Positions 12,361-22,130 of a stretch of DNA of 64,000 nucleotides are shown here, in pieces (the stretch's first letter is position 1; each line of letters starts with the position of its first letter). A program made the position numbers and the translations under genes. The stretch is from Chaenocephalus aceratus (lineage: Eukaryota; Chordata; Actinopteri; Perciformes; Channichthyidae): positions 17,172,012-17,236,011 of the forward strand of contig CM043801.1 of the NCBI GenBank assembly GCA_023974075.1, written 5' to 3'. The notes beneath the pieces were generated by a model, which was not told the DNA's origin, did not search any database, and worked only from the letters and a program-made list of their open reading frames with translations.

Positions 12361-15300
12361 TTTGTATATGTATATATGTATATATATATATATATAGCAC
12401 AGGAAAAACATATATCAAATACTTTCAGGAAAGGTTTGAATAAAATAAGCAATCTATAGGATATATATATATATATATATATAGCCTATGTAAGCTTTAA
12501 CAGGCACACACACCTTAAAAACATACACTCACCGGCCACTTTATTAGGTACACCTTGCTAGTACGGGGTTGGACCCAATTGTACCTTCAGCGCTGCCTTA
12601 ATTCTTCGTGGCATAGACTCAACAAGGTGCTGGAAACATTGCTCAGAGATTTTGGTCCATATTGACATGATAGCATCACGCAGTTGCTGTAGATGTATTG
12701 CCGTTACTCTTGCCTCTATCATCTTGAACCAGTCTGGCCAATCTCCTCTGACCTCTGGCATCAAATGGCATTTTCGCCCAGAGAACTGCCGCTCACTGGA
12801 TATGTTCTCTTTTTCTGAACATTCTCTGTAAAGCCTCAATGCAGTGAGTCGCTGCCATGTGATTGGCTGATTAGGTATTTGCAGTTGTACCTAATAAAGT
12901 GGCCAGTGAGTGTACTGTAGCATAACAAGGTGATATTTTTCAGACTGCTGCCTCACCTTGCCACAGACTCGAGCTTATCAAAGAACTGGGCCTCCACCAT
13001 GGAGACCTCGTCGATGATGAGGTGCCGACAGGAGGTCCAGTGCTGCAGCACCCCCGGCCTCTGGGCCAGCTCGATGCACTGCTCCAGAGGGGCCGAGCCG
13101 GAGCCAATCCCTGAGAGCGCCCGAGGACAGGAGGGACAGATGGTCAGAGGGGACGCAAATTACTCGACACCTATGCACATACTCAATTCATTCCCTCTAC
13201 TGTTTATGACATTTAATCAAAAACATCAGACTCCTTCTGCTTGATTACATTAAATATTCATAATCCCCAAAGGCGTCAGCAAGGTACAGAAGACACCATA
13301 AGTGAGTTTATGAAGGTTTGACATATTTTTATTTGTTTCTATATTACTTTAGTTTTGACTGAAAAGTCCATCTTGATTTGTTTAGTTAGTTTTCCGAGAG
13401 GGTTTTCAAGTCGTTTCAGTTTTTCGGAAAGGTTTAGTTTTTATTTATATTGTTTGCAAGTGTAAGGTCTTTCATCTCATAATTGTGAAGATAGTACCTC
13501 AGGGTTCATATACTTTTTCCCCAATGATTATCAATGACCAAAAACATTACTCTTTCTCAGCGGTACCACTGAAAATGGTTTATTTTAACATGGAACAGGA
13601 AAATAAGGTCTACATATGAAACATGTTGTGCCTATCTAAAACAAATAGTAGGCTTACTAGCTTCACACGCTAAACTAAAACTCTCACCAGCAAAACCTCG
13701 ACAGTTAAATTACATTTTACGTTTCATTACTAGACAGTATTTATTATCATTATAGTATTACTATTTTGGCAATTAGATAACATATAAATGATATTTGATG
13801 CAACTTTAGTTACATTTCCATGACTTTGGGAAAAATATTGTTTTCCATAACTTTTCCAGGACCTGGAATTAGCATTTTTAATTTCCATAACTTTTGCAGG
13901 TTTAGTTGAAAAACATTTAAAATGGCATTTGAACCATAATGTTCAAATCATGTGTGGTCAAGAACTTTAAGAAATCCAATCTCTGTAGATTTTTACAAGG
14001 CAATACAGTTGAGCAGTTATTCTTAGAGAATATTGTAATTTGTGTTTCAGTTCACAACAATTGTCACTGCTTAGTTTTAGTTTACTGTAACAGCCCTCGT
14101 TGATAAGTATAGCTGAACACTGATACTTGTTTCAGTCATTTTTCAAATAGACGTTCACTAGTTTTAGTTTGTTGGGTCGGATTAAGCAATTTGAGGATGC
14201 TACTTTGGGCTATCTTGACTACTGACTTGATTACAAAATAATTAATAAAAAAAGAATAATCCGCAGGGGGAAATAGGCTACTCTACCGACATGGACTCTA
14301 CCCCAAACATCTAATGCGAAGATAGTCCTTTGTGAAAAACAGAAAATGCACCCAATTATTTGGATAATTAGGGGGGAGTAATAACCTCTATGCACCACTT
14401 GCATCTAATTATGTGTCATTTTCAGAGACACATTTGTTTCAGTCTTACATCAAATCAATTGTATATCCTCAGACACAAAATGACTCACCAGCGAAGTTGT
14501 GTAACGTTGTTCCTCCGATGTGACACGCCGCCACTCCTGTGCTGGCTGTGGCAAATGTGCTCTTTGGAGGAAGTGATCCCATGATTCTCTTTAGTAAGAA
14601 GGATTTTCCTGTACCTGAAAAATAACACATTGAAAAACAGCTCAAGATAAACAATTTCACACAATGGCTTCACTGGGAGAGGAAAAGCGGCATAAATGTC
14701 ATGAAAACATATTTAGATTAGGAAATATTGCCTTAATAGCAGCATCAGTAAGAAATAACACAATTTAGCAAGAAAGTTATGCAGAGTGCATCTTGCCAGG
14801 CCATATTTTTTTGACATCTAGTAATTAGAAACTTTTTATAAAGATGCATACATTGTTTTCACTGTCATGCACTCACCTGCACTTCCAGTGAAGAAGACAT
14901 TCTTCCCACTCAGCACAGCAGTGAGGACAGCGGACTGGTCTTTATTCAGTTTACGTGATGGGAGAGCCAGGATGGGCTTCTTGCTCGGGTTGGCCTTTAC
15001 CTAAAATAAACAGGACACATTTAACAGATTAGATACAATAAATTAAAGAGTAAAACCACCGATTTCGGTAAAAAGTACCACCAGACTCAGGGACAGTTTT
15101 ATTCCACTAAGACTGCTAAAAACCTGAACTCTGTAAAAAAAAGCATTCATCCGTGTGCATCTCTCGAATTATTTATCTAATAAATATCATTCCATTTACT
15201 TGTAGACTCTTCTTGCACTATTTCTATTTTATTTTTGTATTTAGTTGACATTTCCAAACATTCTCTAAATTGCCACATTGTATCTGTTTTATTTGTTCTA

Positions 15301-16017
15301 TGTCCTATATGTTGTACGGTTGGAGGAGCCTGTGACCTACGTTTTTCATTGCCATATCTACACCGTAGCTAATGTGCTAATGACAATAAAGCCTTGGAAC
15401 TTGAAGTAGGTGTGGGTAAAATAAGAAAATGTACAAGAAATTAAAGGTGGTTGTTAATCCACTTACTGGGCTGAAGTTAGTGTCACTCCTCGACCTTTTG
15501 ACCTGCTTCCCTGACCCTGCCACAGCGGTGCTATTGGTGCGGGCTGCCAGTCCTTTGGGAGGCTCTTTGCTCCTCAGATCGTTCACCCTCTGGATGTCCT
15601 TCTGCTGCAGGGGGCTGATGGCCTCGAAGCTGCGGGGCAGGCCGGCTTTGAGCTTCTCTCGGTCGGTCAGAGGCTTGCTCCTCAGCCGGGCCTGGTGTTT
15701 GATGCTCAGCGTTTTGAGGAAGAGGTTCAGCCGGTCAGGGGGGCAGTTGGAGAAGAGCAGCTGTGTGTTCTCGGGGACCATTTTAACCGTGCACTTCCCA
15801 TCTCTGGCGAATTTTTAAAAAGTTTGAAGTCTTTCAGAGGGTAATTTTGACATAATTTTCCGTCGTGGACCCGAATGATTATCTCCTGGAACTCATTCCT
15901 GCCCAGAAGAATAGAGGCTTTGCGGATGACCTGCCTCCGGGTGGTCTCTCCGGAGGAGTTCAGCTGCTCCACGGTCAGACAGCACTGCAGCTGGGCACCG
16001 TCCTCCCCGGATAACAT
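304..16017 (-). CDS. pif1: pif1, ATP-dependent 5'-3' DNA helicase (10 coding exons, 3' end outside window)
   Basis: PIF1 is a superfamily-1B helicase that unwinds G-quadruplexes and replication or recombination intermediates in nucleus and mitochondria. Coding exons on the minus strand, in order: 16017-15467, 15000-14877, 14614-14489, 13110-12957, 10861-10746, 10048-9942, 9677-9538, 1014-908, 778-691 and 449-304. All have GT donors and AG acceptors, and the phases join correctly except at two indels. Helicase motifs are visible: Walker A GSAGTGKS, motif Ia [15 protein letters not shown] (Walker B), GDFLQLPP (III), [10 protein letters not shown] and [11 protein letters not shown]. The start MLSGEDG matches the vertebrate family start MLSG. 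The final helicase motif and C-terminus are missing because the gene runs off the left edge. Two single-base frame breaks (about 15,811-15,820 and 10,848-10,850) would inactivate the gene if real. Identification is secure from motif order and exon structure. Confidence 0.93.
691..778 (-). CDS. pif1: pif1 coding exon 9
   Basis: Encodes [20 protein letters not shown], then VVAFENGKH. The RGLVNGARG block is conserved throughout Pif1 and RecD-type helicases. Acceptor CTTAAG, donor GTCAGT. 88 bp, ending in a split glycine codon completed by exon 10. Confidence 0.93.
908..1014 (-). CDS. pif1: pif1 coding exon 8
   Basis: Encodes [18 protein letters not shown] and [17 protein letters not shown], matching the PIF1 region before the VMLVKN block. 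Acceptor TTTTAG, donor GTGAGT. The exon starts in phase with exon 7 (P-G-S) across an 8.5-kb intron. Confidence 0.92.
1285..1893 (+). mobile_element. 5'-truncated LINE fragment (C-terminal part of reverse transcriptase ORF)
   Basis: An open frame of 200 residues reads [54 protein letters not shown] and WNELPE. This is the familiar C-terminal region of teleost L2/CR1-group non-LTR retrotransposon ORF2. The catalytic domains are absent, so it is a dead fragment. It lies antisense to pif1. Its end folds back on itself (1,850-1,885) and joins a DIRS element at about 1,897. Confidence 0.85.
1897..3745 (+). mobile_element. DIRS-type retrotransposon, 5'-truncated and degenerate
   Basis: The end of a reverse transcriptase (YLDAWLL, where intact elements have [13 protein letters not shown]) at 1,897-2,280 is followed in another frame by RNase H ([30 protein letters not shown]; the acidic residues are visible). 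DIRS-specific sequence follows ([28 protein letters not shown]). Positions 3,195-3,745 hold tyrosine-recombinase remnants spread over frames ([19 protein letters not shown]). Several frameshifts make it inactive. DIRS elements insert through a tyrosine recombinase, so no target duplication is expected. Confidence 0.85.
3856..4190 (+). repeat. DIRS terminal region with nested inverted repeats
   Basis: TATAGGTTACTTACGTAACC at about 3,895 recurs inverted at about 4,170-4,190. ACATGAAGTGAGATGTCTCA at about 3,929 recurs inverted at about 4,134-4,153. CCATAGTGAGACATC occurs directly at about 3,856 and 4,129. This layout is typical of the inverted terminal repeat and internal complementary region of fish DIRS elements. 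Confidence 0.75.
4191..4758. other. intronic sequence, no gene seen
   Basis: This is pif1 intron sequence between the DIRS end and a hAT insertion. It contains short C-rich and T-rich tracts (for example 4,560-4,600). No exon with splice signals or recognisable protein was found. Confidence 0.6.
4851..5733. mobile_element. nested hAT-type element with exact 8-bp target duplication
   Basis: The terminal inverted repeat starts TAGGGATGCACGA and ends TCGTGCATCCCTA. Both flanks are TTTATTAC (4,843-4,850 and 5,734-5,741), an exact 8-bp duplication. On the minus strand (about 5,400-5,630) a reading frame shows a BED zinc-finger pattern (FCQYCG ... [11 protein letters not shown]), the usual N-terminal domain of hAT transposases. 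The catalytic part is missing, so the element is non-autonomous. Confidence 0.85.
5742..5870. repeat. fragment of a common fish DNA-transposon end
   Basis: The sequence CCAGTGTTGGGCAAGTTACT and the following alternation of AGTAACT and AGTTACT motifs resemble a terminal segment seen in many fish repeats. No matching opposite end was found. Confidence 0.45.
6057..6859 (+). pseudogene. hAT transposase remnant (C-terminal dimerisation domain)
   Basis: The frame at 6,057-6,467 reads [19 protein letters not shown] and [16 protein letters not shown], as in ZMYM/TTF-type hAT transposases. A stop and frame change follow. The frame at 6,620-6,859 then carries the conserved hAT dimerisation segment ([26 protein letters not shown]). 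The N-terminal zinc finger and most catalytic residues are missing, so it is non-functional. Confidence 0.8.
7301..8888. repeat. 1.6-kb palindromic (fold-back) element in a pif1 intron
   Basis: The left arm (7,301 to about 8,085) and right arm (about 8,095-8,888) are reverse complements over almost their whole length, with scattered mismatches and small indels. Examples are CCGGTGTTGTGCCGTAG with its inverted partner at 8,872-8,888, and TTGTCCAGGACAGTCAC against GTGACTATCCTGGACAA at the centre. The tip has only a few unpaired bases. No coding potential and no clear target duplication were found. RNA transcribed through it could form a hairpin of about 780 bp. Confidence 0.85.
8889..9537. other. 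intronic sequence, nothing recognised
   Basis: Short open frames on both strands, with no domain or splice-consistent exon. Confidence 0.5.
9538..9677 (-). CDS. pif1: pif1 coding exon 7
   Basis: Encodes [20 protein letters not shown], then [20 protein letters not shown] and KLQQLPG. The ATRLCTH..DV..TN block is diagnostic for PIF1. Acceptor ATTCAG, donor GTTTGA. It is followed by the very large intron 1,015-9,537. Confidence 0.9.
9942..10048 (-). CDS. pif1: pif1 coding exon 6
   Basis: Encodes [20 protein letters not shown] and [16 protein letters not shown], matching the PIF1 segment after motif III. Acceptor CTTCAG, donor GTAAAT. 107 bp, phase-consistent. Confidence 0.9.
10049..10745. other. 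pif1 intron, AT-rich, nothing recognised
   Basis: No repeat end, exon or structured element was found. The open frame on the minus strand at 10,624-10,974 is the wrong frame of exon 5. Confidence 0.55.
10746..10861 (-). CDS. pif1: pif1 coding exon 5 (motif III; one frame break)
   Basis: Encodes [16 protein letters not shown] and [12 protein letters not shown], with motif III intact. The 116-bp length is one more than the phases of its neighbours allow. The first codons (RSVRR) and the rest of the exon lie in different frames, changing at the CCC at 10,848-10,850 (GGG on the coding strand). One extra G would explain both observations. Confidence 0.88.
11531..12291. mobile_element. non-autonomous hAT-like element
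   Basis: The ends are CAGGGTTTCCGTTAGCCGG and an inverted CTAGCGGAAACCCTG finishing at 12,291. CCGGTAA motifs recur near both ends. Adjacent ATGT/TA repeats blur the flanks and no exact 8-bp duplication can be read. About 11,632-11,880 looks like a further inserted repeat (GATCGATCGCCGG, CGGCCGAT). Confidence 0.6.
12292..12482. repeat. (ATATGT)n and (TA)n microsatellites
   Basis: ATATGT units run to about 12,330 and are followed by TA repeats to about 12,395. A second TA tract lies at 12,460-12,482. The spurious open frames here are Ile/Tyr repeats. Confidence 0.9.
12526..12912 (-). mobile_element. Tc1/mariner-type MITE with transposase tail
   Basis: The ends are CACTCACCGGCCACTTTATT (12,526) and an inverted AATAAAGTGGCCAGTGAGTG ending at 12,912. 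Each is flanked by TA. On the minus strand a short reading ([26 protein letters not shown]) matches the C-terminus of Tc1-like DDE transposases. The rest of the transposase is absent. Confidence 0.75.
12957..13110 (-). CDS. pif1: pif1 coding exon 4 (Walker B and Pif1 signature)
   Basis: Encodes [21 protein letters not shown], then the Walker B box [11 protein letters not shown] and the PIF1 signature [11 protein letters not shown]. Acceptor CTCTCAG, donor GTGAGG. Phases join the flanking exons exactly. An open frame on the same strand here is an overlapping wrong-frame shadow. Confidence 0.92.
13111..14488. other. pif1 intron, nothing recognised
   Basis: AT-rich sequence with no repeat ends, exons or long open frames. 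Confidence 0.55.
14489..14614 (-). CDS. pif1: pif1 coding exon 3 (Walker A and motif Ia)
   Basis: Completes the ATP-binding loop ([17 protein letters not shown]) and carries motif Ia ([21 protein letters not shown]), nearly identical to vertebrate PIF1. Length 126 bp, acceptor TTTCAG, donor GTGAGT. Confidence 0.93.
14877..15000 (-). CDS. pif1: pif1 coding exon 2 (linker and first half of Walker A)
   Basis: Phase-0 acceptor TTTTAG. It encodes [13 protein letters not shown], then the Q-motif-like [13 protein letters not shown] and VFFTGSA. It ends in the first base of the Walker A glycine codon before donor GTGAGT. The next exon completes GSAGTGKS. Confidence 0.9.
15290..15412 (+). repeat. LINE 3' tail
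   Basis: The segment ends in AATGACAATAAAGCCTTGGAA. The upstream words TTGTACGGTTGGAGGAGC and GTAGCTAATGTGC recur inverted at about 22,460-22,560, so both are 3' ends of one retroposon family. It lies in a pif1 intron. Confidence 0.6.
15467..16017 (-). CDS. pif1: pif1 coding exon 1 (N-terminal domain; one frame break)
   Basis: Starts at ATG 16017 ([11 protein letters not shown]) and covers the N-terminal PINT region. Family landmarks include [19 protein letters not shown] and [12 protein letters not shown]. The reading frame changes once near 15,811-15,820, within the A/T run that follows FKLFK. Upstream of it the PIF1-like reading is in one frame, and downstream ([13 protein letters not shown]) it is in another, with no intron signals between. 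A missing A in the run explains this. The exon ends at a GTAAGT donor after codon CCA. Confidence 0.9.
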
Positions 16018-16339
16018 GGCAGCGACTTTCTGCTAAATAAAAGAGTTTTTGAGTATTAATGAACAGCACTTTGCTCCGGTAGTTTAAATGAATTGAATGA
16101 CGCATGAAACCGTAAATAAACTAGTTTTAAACGTCCTTGACTAGTAAAAGTAAGCAAGTAAAAGCACCGCAGCTGTGTTCAATTCAATCAACACAAAAAT
16201 CAACTACATCGTAATCTCGCTAGATTAGAAAGTAACAATTTGACTGCGTTAAAGAAATATACTTGAAATGTTTTCCTTCACCTTTGTTTTTGAACAGATT
16301 CAGTCGTAATCTTTGTCCAACTTCCTTTCTCCGTGAACA

Positions 16340-16500
16340 GAACACCGATTTTCAAAATTTCGGTGAGTGAATTCAGCCAATAGTTGAGTCGCGCTGCAGG
16401 CCAATAAGGGGGAGGGGATTTAAAAAAGCATCCAATGAAAGATCGAGGAGGGACGGCCTTGTTGTTGCATCGACCAATCACTGTTTTCTAGACTTGCTAC
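16340..16500 (-). promoter_or_regulatory. pif1: putative pif1 promoter: four CCAAT boxes and a CHR-like site
   Basis: CCAAT (as ATTGG on the gene strand) occurs at 16,377, 16,401, 16,432 and 16,474. TTTGAA (the cell-cycle homology region consensus) lies on the gene strand at 16,356-16,351, on the TSS-proximal side of the nearest CCAAT box. This arrangement is characteristic of G2/M genes bound by NF-Y and MuvB. There is no clear TATA box. The promoter role is inferred from position 330-480 bp before the start codon. Confidence 0.55.
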
Positions 16501-18744
16501 GTCACAGTTGTGTGAACACATGGCCATCTGGAAAAAGACAACCACTTCACACAATAAGGGCGCTATTTTCAAAATAGACAAACCAAAACCCATTGTATTA
16601 CAACTATTACCCGAACTAATGAGATAATAGCTTTATATATACAGTCTATGGATAATAGTGAATAATGAGTTTATTTATTTATTTTGACTTGGATTTTGAA
16701 ATAGTGTTTTCTTTCATTTTAGCTTTTAAAATGAAAGAAAGGGACCCCAAACCAATGCAGCATTGTAAAACTACAAAAGACGAATAGGACACACGTATTT
16801 TAATTTGAGTTTAGTGTTTTTGTAGTAAAGAAAAGGAACATAAATCAGTGCAAAACAGCAAAAAGAGAAGGAAAGAGTTTGAAAGACACATAGATGTACT
16901 CTCTCTGGTGACTACAGCCAAACTCTGGATTAAAGCATTTCTAGTTATGTTCTTATTCCAAAATTATTTTTGTTACCTATGTTTGATACTATTCCAATCT
17001 CATCCCCACATTATAGATATGATATCTTCAGTGTATATCTGTGAATGTCATAGATTGAATTTGATCATTCTTTCATATAAATGTAATATAAATTATAAAA
17101 AACATGTTCCCATTAAATGTGCAAGGTATGACACACTACAAAGCAACCCACCATTTATAATTTGTTCACATATCTGTACATTCTGTGTGAAGATTTGCAG
17201 AACCTGATGAAAGTTGATAACGCACATCCACAGTCGAGCTGCTTTCATTAGACAAGGTTGACTAAACCCAATCAACGTTAAAGTGTGTAACGCCCTGATC
17301 TTTAATCTGGGGGCGGTCAATGAACTGTGAGGAGCAGGGTGAGGGCGTTTGATCGGAGTGCGTCTAACCCCACACTCATTATCACTCTCTGGAAACCAAA
17401 AGGTGATGATGAGGGGAAAGGTGATGGGGCAAGTTGATTTAAAAAGCAAAAATTATTATTCCTATTCTCAACCTTTCATACGTTTTAGAATATAGTCACT
17501 GCGTTTGATATTTTAAGGGTTTTGGTGTTTGACCTGTGGACAAGTCTTGCAATGAAAGCTGGAGGAAATCACAAACCAAAATAATGTTGGATTGGCTCAT
17601 GACATGTCCATCCATGATCTTTGTGATGACAAAATGTTGATTAGTGTTTTTCCAAAGCAGACCTTCAAGCTATAAACTTTCCTTTGATTTAATATGAACT
17701 TAAGCATTACGTCTTCTTGACCATGATTAGGATTCCTATTATTAATTAAAAGCAACACACTCTTCATGAGGCCGTACTTGTCAACAGTTAAATTGGTTAA
17801 CATTTGAGTTGTAATCCGAGCTGGTTTGTTCGGATACGGGCCGCGGATCACAAGATGTGGGTTTAAATTTGACAGCACATTTATAGTAAACATACGCCTC
17901 TGATGTTACTGCAGATACTGCGGCCCGTGCGGTATGTATGAGCACAACACATCACATGGCTTTATTGAAACCACAACAACTTTTAATACTCTGTGTTCCA
18001 GATAAACACAAGATGGACAGCAGCAACATTGATTTCCCAGAATAATGTGAAAATGGAAAGATCCATCTAATGCATTACAGGAAGGGTTCATTGAAAGCAT
18101 TAAATACTAAGAAGACCATGTTCAGAGCCACGGGAGCCTCTTAGCAGGTAATATGCATTGGAAACATTTTGTATTTCTTTAGTGAGCCATATCATTCAGG
18201 AGTACGAGTTCACCTGACCTTTAACAATCTCATAATTAGGTGGAAAAAGAGTGAATGTTGGTGCCCTGAGAGAAATTGCTTTGAAAATAAATATATATAC
18301 AAATAACAATGACTGAACAGATACATATGTAGCCTTCTGCTGAGTGTTGTAAGTGGTGTTGTTGTGCTCATTCAGTAAAGGCACCAAAACTACCCCATTA
18401 GGTTCCAGGAAAAAGATCATTGTTAAGATTAATATAAGTGCGCCTACTTTGGTTATGTGACATTACATCAATTACAGGCTAAAGAGCTGTCTCCTGCGCA
18501 CTCTGCTGGTCCATATGGCATACGTTTATGAAGCTAATTAAGGTTTCTTTCTGGTCCTAAAACAAAGAGCATAGGTGATGAAATGGTATCATATGAGACC
18601 AAAATCTTTATAAATCATTATTTCATTTTCTCCCCTTCTTTGCTTACATCTTTCATTCCCTTATTACTTCTCACGATGCCTTTGCCAGAAGCGCTACAGA
18701 CAGAAACACACTTGTAACCTTTCAAAGCAAAGGGCACATCTCCC
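16501..18744. other. intergenic, no gene recognised
   Basis: Only short open frames without domain features. A perfect 14-bp hairpin (TTTCTTTCATTTTA with its inverse) lies at 16,708-16,740. The stretch 17,300-17,450 is somewhat GC-richer but shows no exon. Confidence 0.5.
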
Positions 18745-18748
18745 TAAC

Positions 18749-18776
18749 CATCCACCCCCCCCCCCCCCCCCCCCAC

Positions 18777-18840
<64 letters not shown>
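18749..18840. repeat. poly-C tract and (CA)n microsatellite
   Basis: About 24 C (one A near the start) are followed directly by two (CA)n blocks separated by an extra C. Confidence 0.95.
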
Positions 18841-18843
<3 letters not shown>

Positions 18844-19715
18844 GACTAATGTCCGCAGAGCTGCTTCACAGTCCAGTAGCTAATTATATTGCGCTCTTCA
18901 ATATGTACCTTAAATTGAGAAATAGCAGCAGCAAACCAAGTAATGTATTCTCCGTCGGGCTGATTCATTTTGAATTATTTATGAAGAGGGATAGGCTGGG
19001 GAATAATGAGTTGTAAACCAACTGTTGCATATAGCTCAGCAACAACTTGAGGTTCCAATAGAGGGCAAATAGATAAAAGACATTCTTAATTAAATCAAAT
19101 GAGTAAGTCCATCCTCTCATGACTCACTCCATGTGTAAGTGATCCAATCTTATCTCAAGAAATACTTCCTCCTTATTCAAGCTTTGTAAAGGTGATTGAA
19201 TCTCTTGGTTGAGTGAGCAGAAGTGGATTATTGGGGGTATCTAAGGAATACATATAAAAGAAAAAGATTAGAATACTAATAGACCACTCTACTGAAAACA
19301 AACAGAAACAAAGGTATTACATTCACAAAGTATGTTGTTGTTTTTTATTTGAACATTTTAAATCCAGTGAGTTAGTCGAGTACAGTATGTGCACATTGTT
19401 TAGGGTTATTGATATAGATCCGGGGTAATCAAACTTTTTGTTAAAGGTCCACTGTGAATTTTATACAAGGTCAATGGTCCGGATCAATGCCAGTAAAGTC
19501 CCCCCCCCCCCCCCACAGCCCCGGAGCGGAGCAACAAAACTGAAATTAAGAAGCAGTTTCGGCGCGCTATGATGTACTCTGGTCAGGAGGTTTTTAAAGT
19601 GCTATATAAATAAAGTTGGATTGGATTGGATTAAATCTACCTTATTTGGGGGCCCCTTCTGGTCCAAGCACTTGCCTGTCGGTAACGGCGCCCCTGTATA
19701 TACACAGACATTCAA

Positions 19716-19882
19716 TACATACATACATACATACATACATACCTACATACATACATACATACATACATACAGACATAATACATCATACATACATACATAC
19801 ATAACATACATACATACATACATACTACATACATACCATACATACATACATCCTACATACATACCTTACATACATACCTACA
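19716..19882 (+). repeat. (CATA)n microsatellite
   Basis: An interrupted run of CATA units that gives spurious Tyr-Ile-His-Thr reading frames. Confidence 0.95.
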
Positions 19883-20001
19883 TGCAGTATCATGGCTTGA
19901 ACTAGTGGGAGAAAGGGCACTGTTTGTCTGTAGCCAATGCCTTGAACCTTGGCAAAAATAGCATCAGAAGCATTAGAAAGTCAAGGTAAACTTGTGGATA
20001 A

Positions 20002-21339
20002 CCCTCTATGGTATGATGTTGCCTCCAGGCAACGTACCCATTTTTTGCCTTTTTACATTCACACCATACATCTTATGATGCACTACTTTAAAAAGAGGCA
20101 GGACCATAAGGAACCAATATGTCTGACTTTGTCCCATGACTCTCTGGTGGCCAATTTGAAGACCCTGTTTGCCGCCTTTCCCACAAGGATCAGCTCAGCC
20201 ATTTTGCCTTGAGGCAACACCGTACCATTATGGATTCACCATGATATTGGGGTATTGTGTGTTTAGGTATAAACTGTTCAAAAGCATACCATTCATCATA
20301 GATCTCTACAATTTACCAAGATACATTTGATGTTAAAGCCAACCCAACGATCTGTGCAAAGATGGGATAAGAAAAAGAAAGAAACATTGCAGGTTACCTG
20401 CCCAAGTGTCGTGCATGCATACAATAAAAGTATGGGAGGAGTGGATCTTCTAGACTCGCTGATTGCTCTCTACAGAACAAAGATCAGGTCAAGGAAGTGG
20501 CATCACAAGATCGTGTTGCACATGATGGGTTTCACTCTAGTGAATGTGTGGCTCTTGTACCGCAGGGACTGCAAGGACTGCGGCATCCCCAAGAAGAAGT
20601 GTACAGCCTGCTGAAATTCAAAGCTGAAGTTGCAAGTTGTCTTTGCAACGAGAGGAAAGTCTTGAAGAAGAGGGGGAGACCATCTCATAATGTTGACAGA
20701 GACCTGGCTGAGGAGAAGCACAGAGGTTCTTCCTCATCAGTGCCATCAACACATGTGCATCAAGACCACACTGACCATTGGCCTGTGTGGGTGGAGAAAA
20801 AGGGCCGGTGCAAATACCCTGGCTGTAAGGGTGAAAGTGCAGTGATCAAAGTGTGTCACGTACCTGTGCTTCACTGCTGACAATAACTGCTTCATGAACT
20901 TCCACAAGCAGTGAGTCTGTTTTGTCAAATGGCTCAATAAAGGTTGATGAAAGATGCCTAGGCTCTTCACGTATTTATTCCTAAAGGTTGTTTCACAATG
21001 GTACAATGTGCCTGCAGGCAACATTCAGACATGTAATCTTGTTAAAATATCAAAAATAAAAGATTTTCACATTTGAATTGGCATGCAATTTAACCTGTTG
21101 AGGCTATTTAGTATTTTCCATGTGTTTTTTAATACATTTTGTTCAAATTTGAAACAATAACTCTCTTTTTCATAACTTACCATTATGGTACAGTGTTGCC
21201 TCAAGGCAACGTACCCCAAAAAGTACCCCCAAATAATTATTTATTTAAAATTTCTTTAGATTATGTTTATTTGGTCTATTATATGACAAAAAAACACGTG
21301 ATGCCCCCAAATGGCATCACAGTGCATTACCATAGAGGG
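20002..21339 (+). mobile_element. piggyBac-type transposon relic
   Basis: The terminal repeats are CCCTCTATGGTA at 20,002 and inverted TACCATAGAGGG ending at 21,339. Short palindromes of the form GTTGCCT-N2-AGGCAAC occur at 20,018, about 20,203, about 21,009 and 21,195, next to GTACC words. A transposase fragment is at 20,327-20,614. Flanking TTAA duplications are not intact. The element is internally deleted and inactive. Confidence 0.75.
20327..20614 (+). pseudogene. piggyBac transposase fragment (DDE_Tnp_1_7 family)
   Basis: It reads SVQRWDKKKKETLQVTCPS, YNKSMGGVDLLDSLIALYRT and KIRSRKWHHKIVLHMMGF, the most conserved C-terminal block of PGBD/piggyBac transposases. A second frame downstream (to about 20,880) keeps a cysteine-rich end (CKYPGCKGE). 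The catalytic N-terminal half is absent, so it is non-functional. Confidence 0.85.
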
Positions 21340-21429
21340 TTTTTCATTTAAATGCATGTCACACTCGCGCACAAAAGTAAATATATGCACGTTCATTCTC
21401 AGAACGCGTCAGACACAAGACAATATACA

Positions 21430-22130
21430 TTAAAGGGGACCTATCATGCAAAATGCACTTTGTGATGTCTTTTATACATAAACATGTGTCCCCGACCCCG
21501 GTGCGTCGGGGAACTCACGCAGCGTCAGAAAATAAAACCCGCTCTCTTTTCCTCCGTACCCAAATCTTTTAAAAACAGGGGTACAACGAGCGGATACAGA
21601 TTTGCTGCCAATCTGACGTCCAAATCGGCAGCGGACCCACAGAAAATTGCTATCAGAAACAATGCCTGACGCATTTTGAATGTGTTTTGGACGTAATCTC
21701 GTCTTTGTTTACATTAGCAAGCCTCGCTAACACTCAGAGCTAACCTGTACTGGAGAGCACATGTGTTTAAAAAGCAGGAAATCAAAAAAGGAACTTACCT
21801 TGTGTTAAACCCGCAAGAAAAAAAAGCATTTGATATCCATACTGTTTCAGAAATAATCTTTGATGTGGATAAGAACAGGATGGCGTTTTATCACAGCAGA
21901 ATTTAACTTTATCTCCGGTAGAATTCTGATCAGGCATTAGCTCCGCCTCCTCTTTTTTTTTTTTTTTCAAGCTAAGGACCCAAAATCCGCGTTTCTCTAA
22001 CAGGGCTGCACAAGAGGGGTATGAGCAGTATGAGGCATGGCTACAATGGGTGAACTGTTTGGTATTTTAAAGCAAAAAACGTCACATACCTACCTATATT
22101 TGTCACATACCTACCTATATTTGTAAAGGT
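21430..22130 (+). mobile_element. TTAA-type MITE, damaged at its right end
   Basis: It starts TTAAAGGGGACCTATCATGC. It shares a long colinear order of words with the element at 49,512-50,226 in inverted orientation (TGTGTCCCCGA, CCTCCGTACCCAAATC, CAGATTTGCTGCC, AACACTCAGAGCTAA). The right end diverges before the terminal repeat. Confidence 0.7.

Noticed and set aside
12978..13178. Minus-strand open frame of 66 residues at pif1 exon 4
   Set aside because: It is the wrong frame. The Walker B reading [11 protein letters not shown] is in another frame of the same exon.
19621..20212. Plus-strand open frames before the piggyBac transposase block
   Set aside because: The first is CATA-repeat translation. 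The second spans the piggyBac left end and has no transposase motifs.
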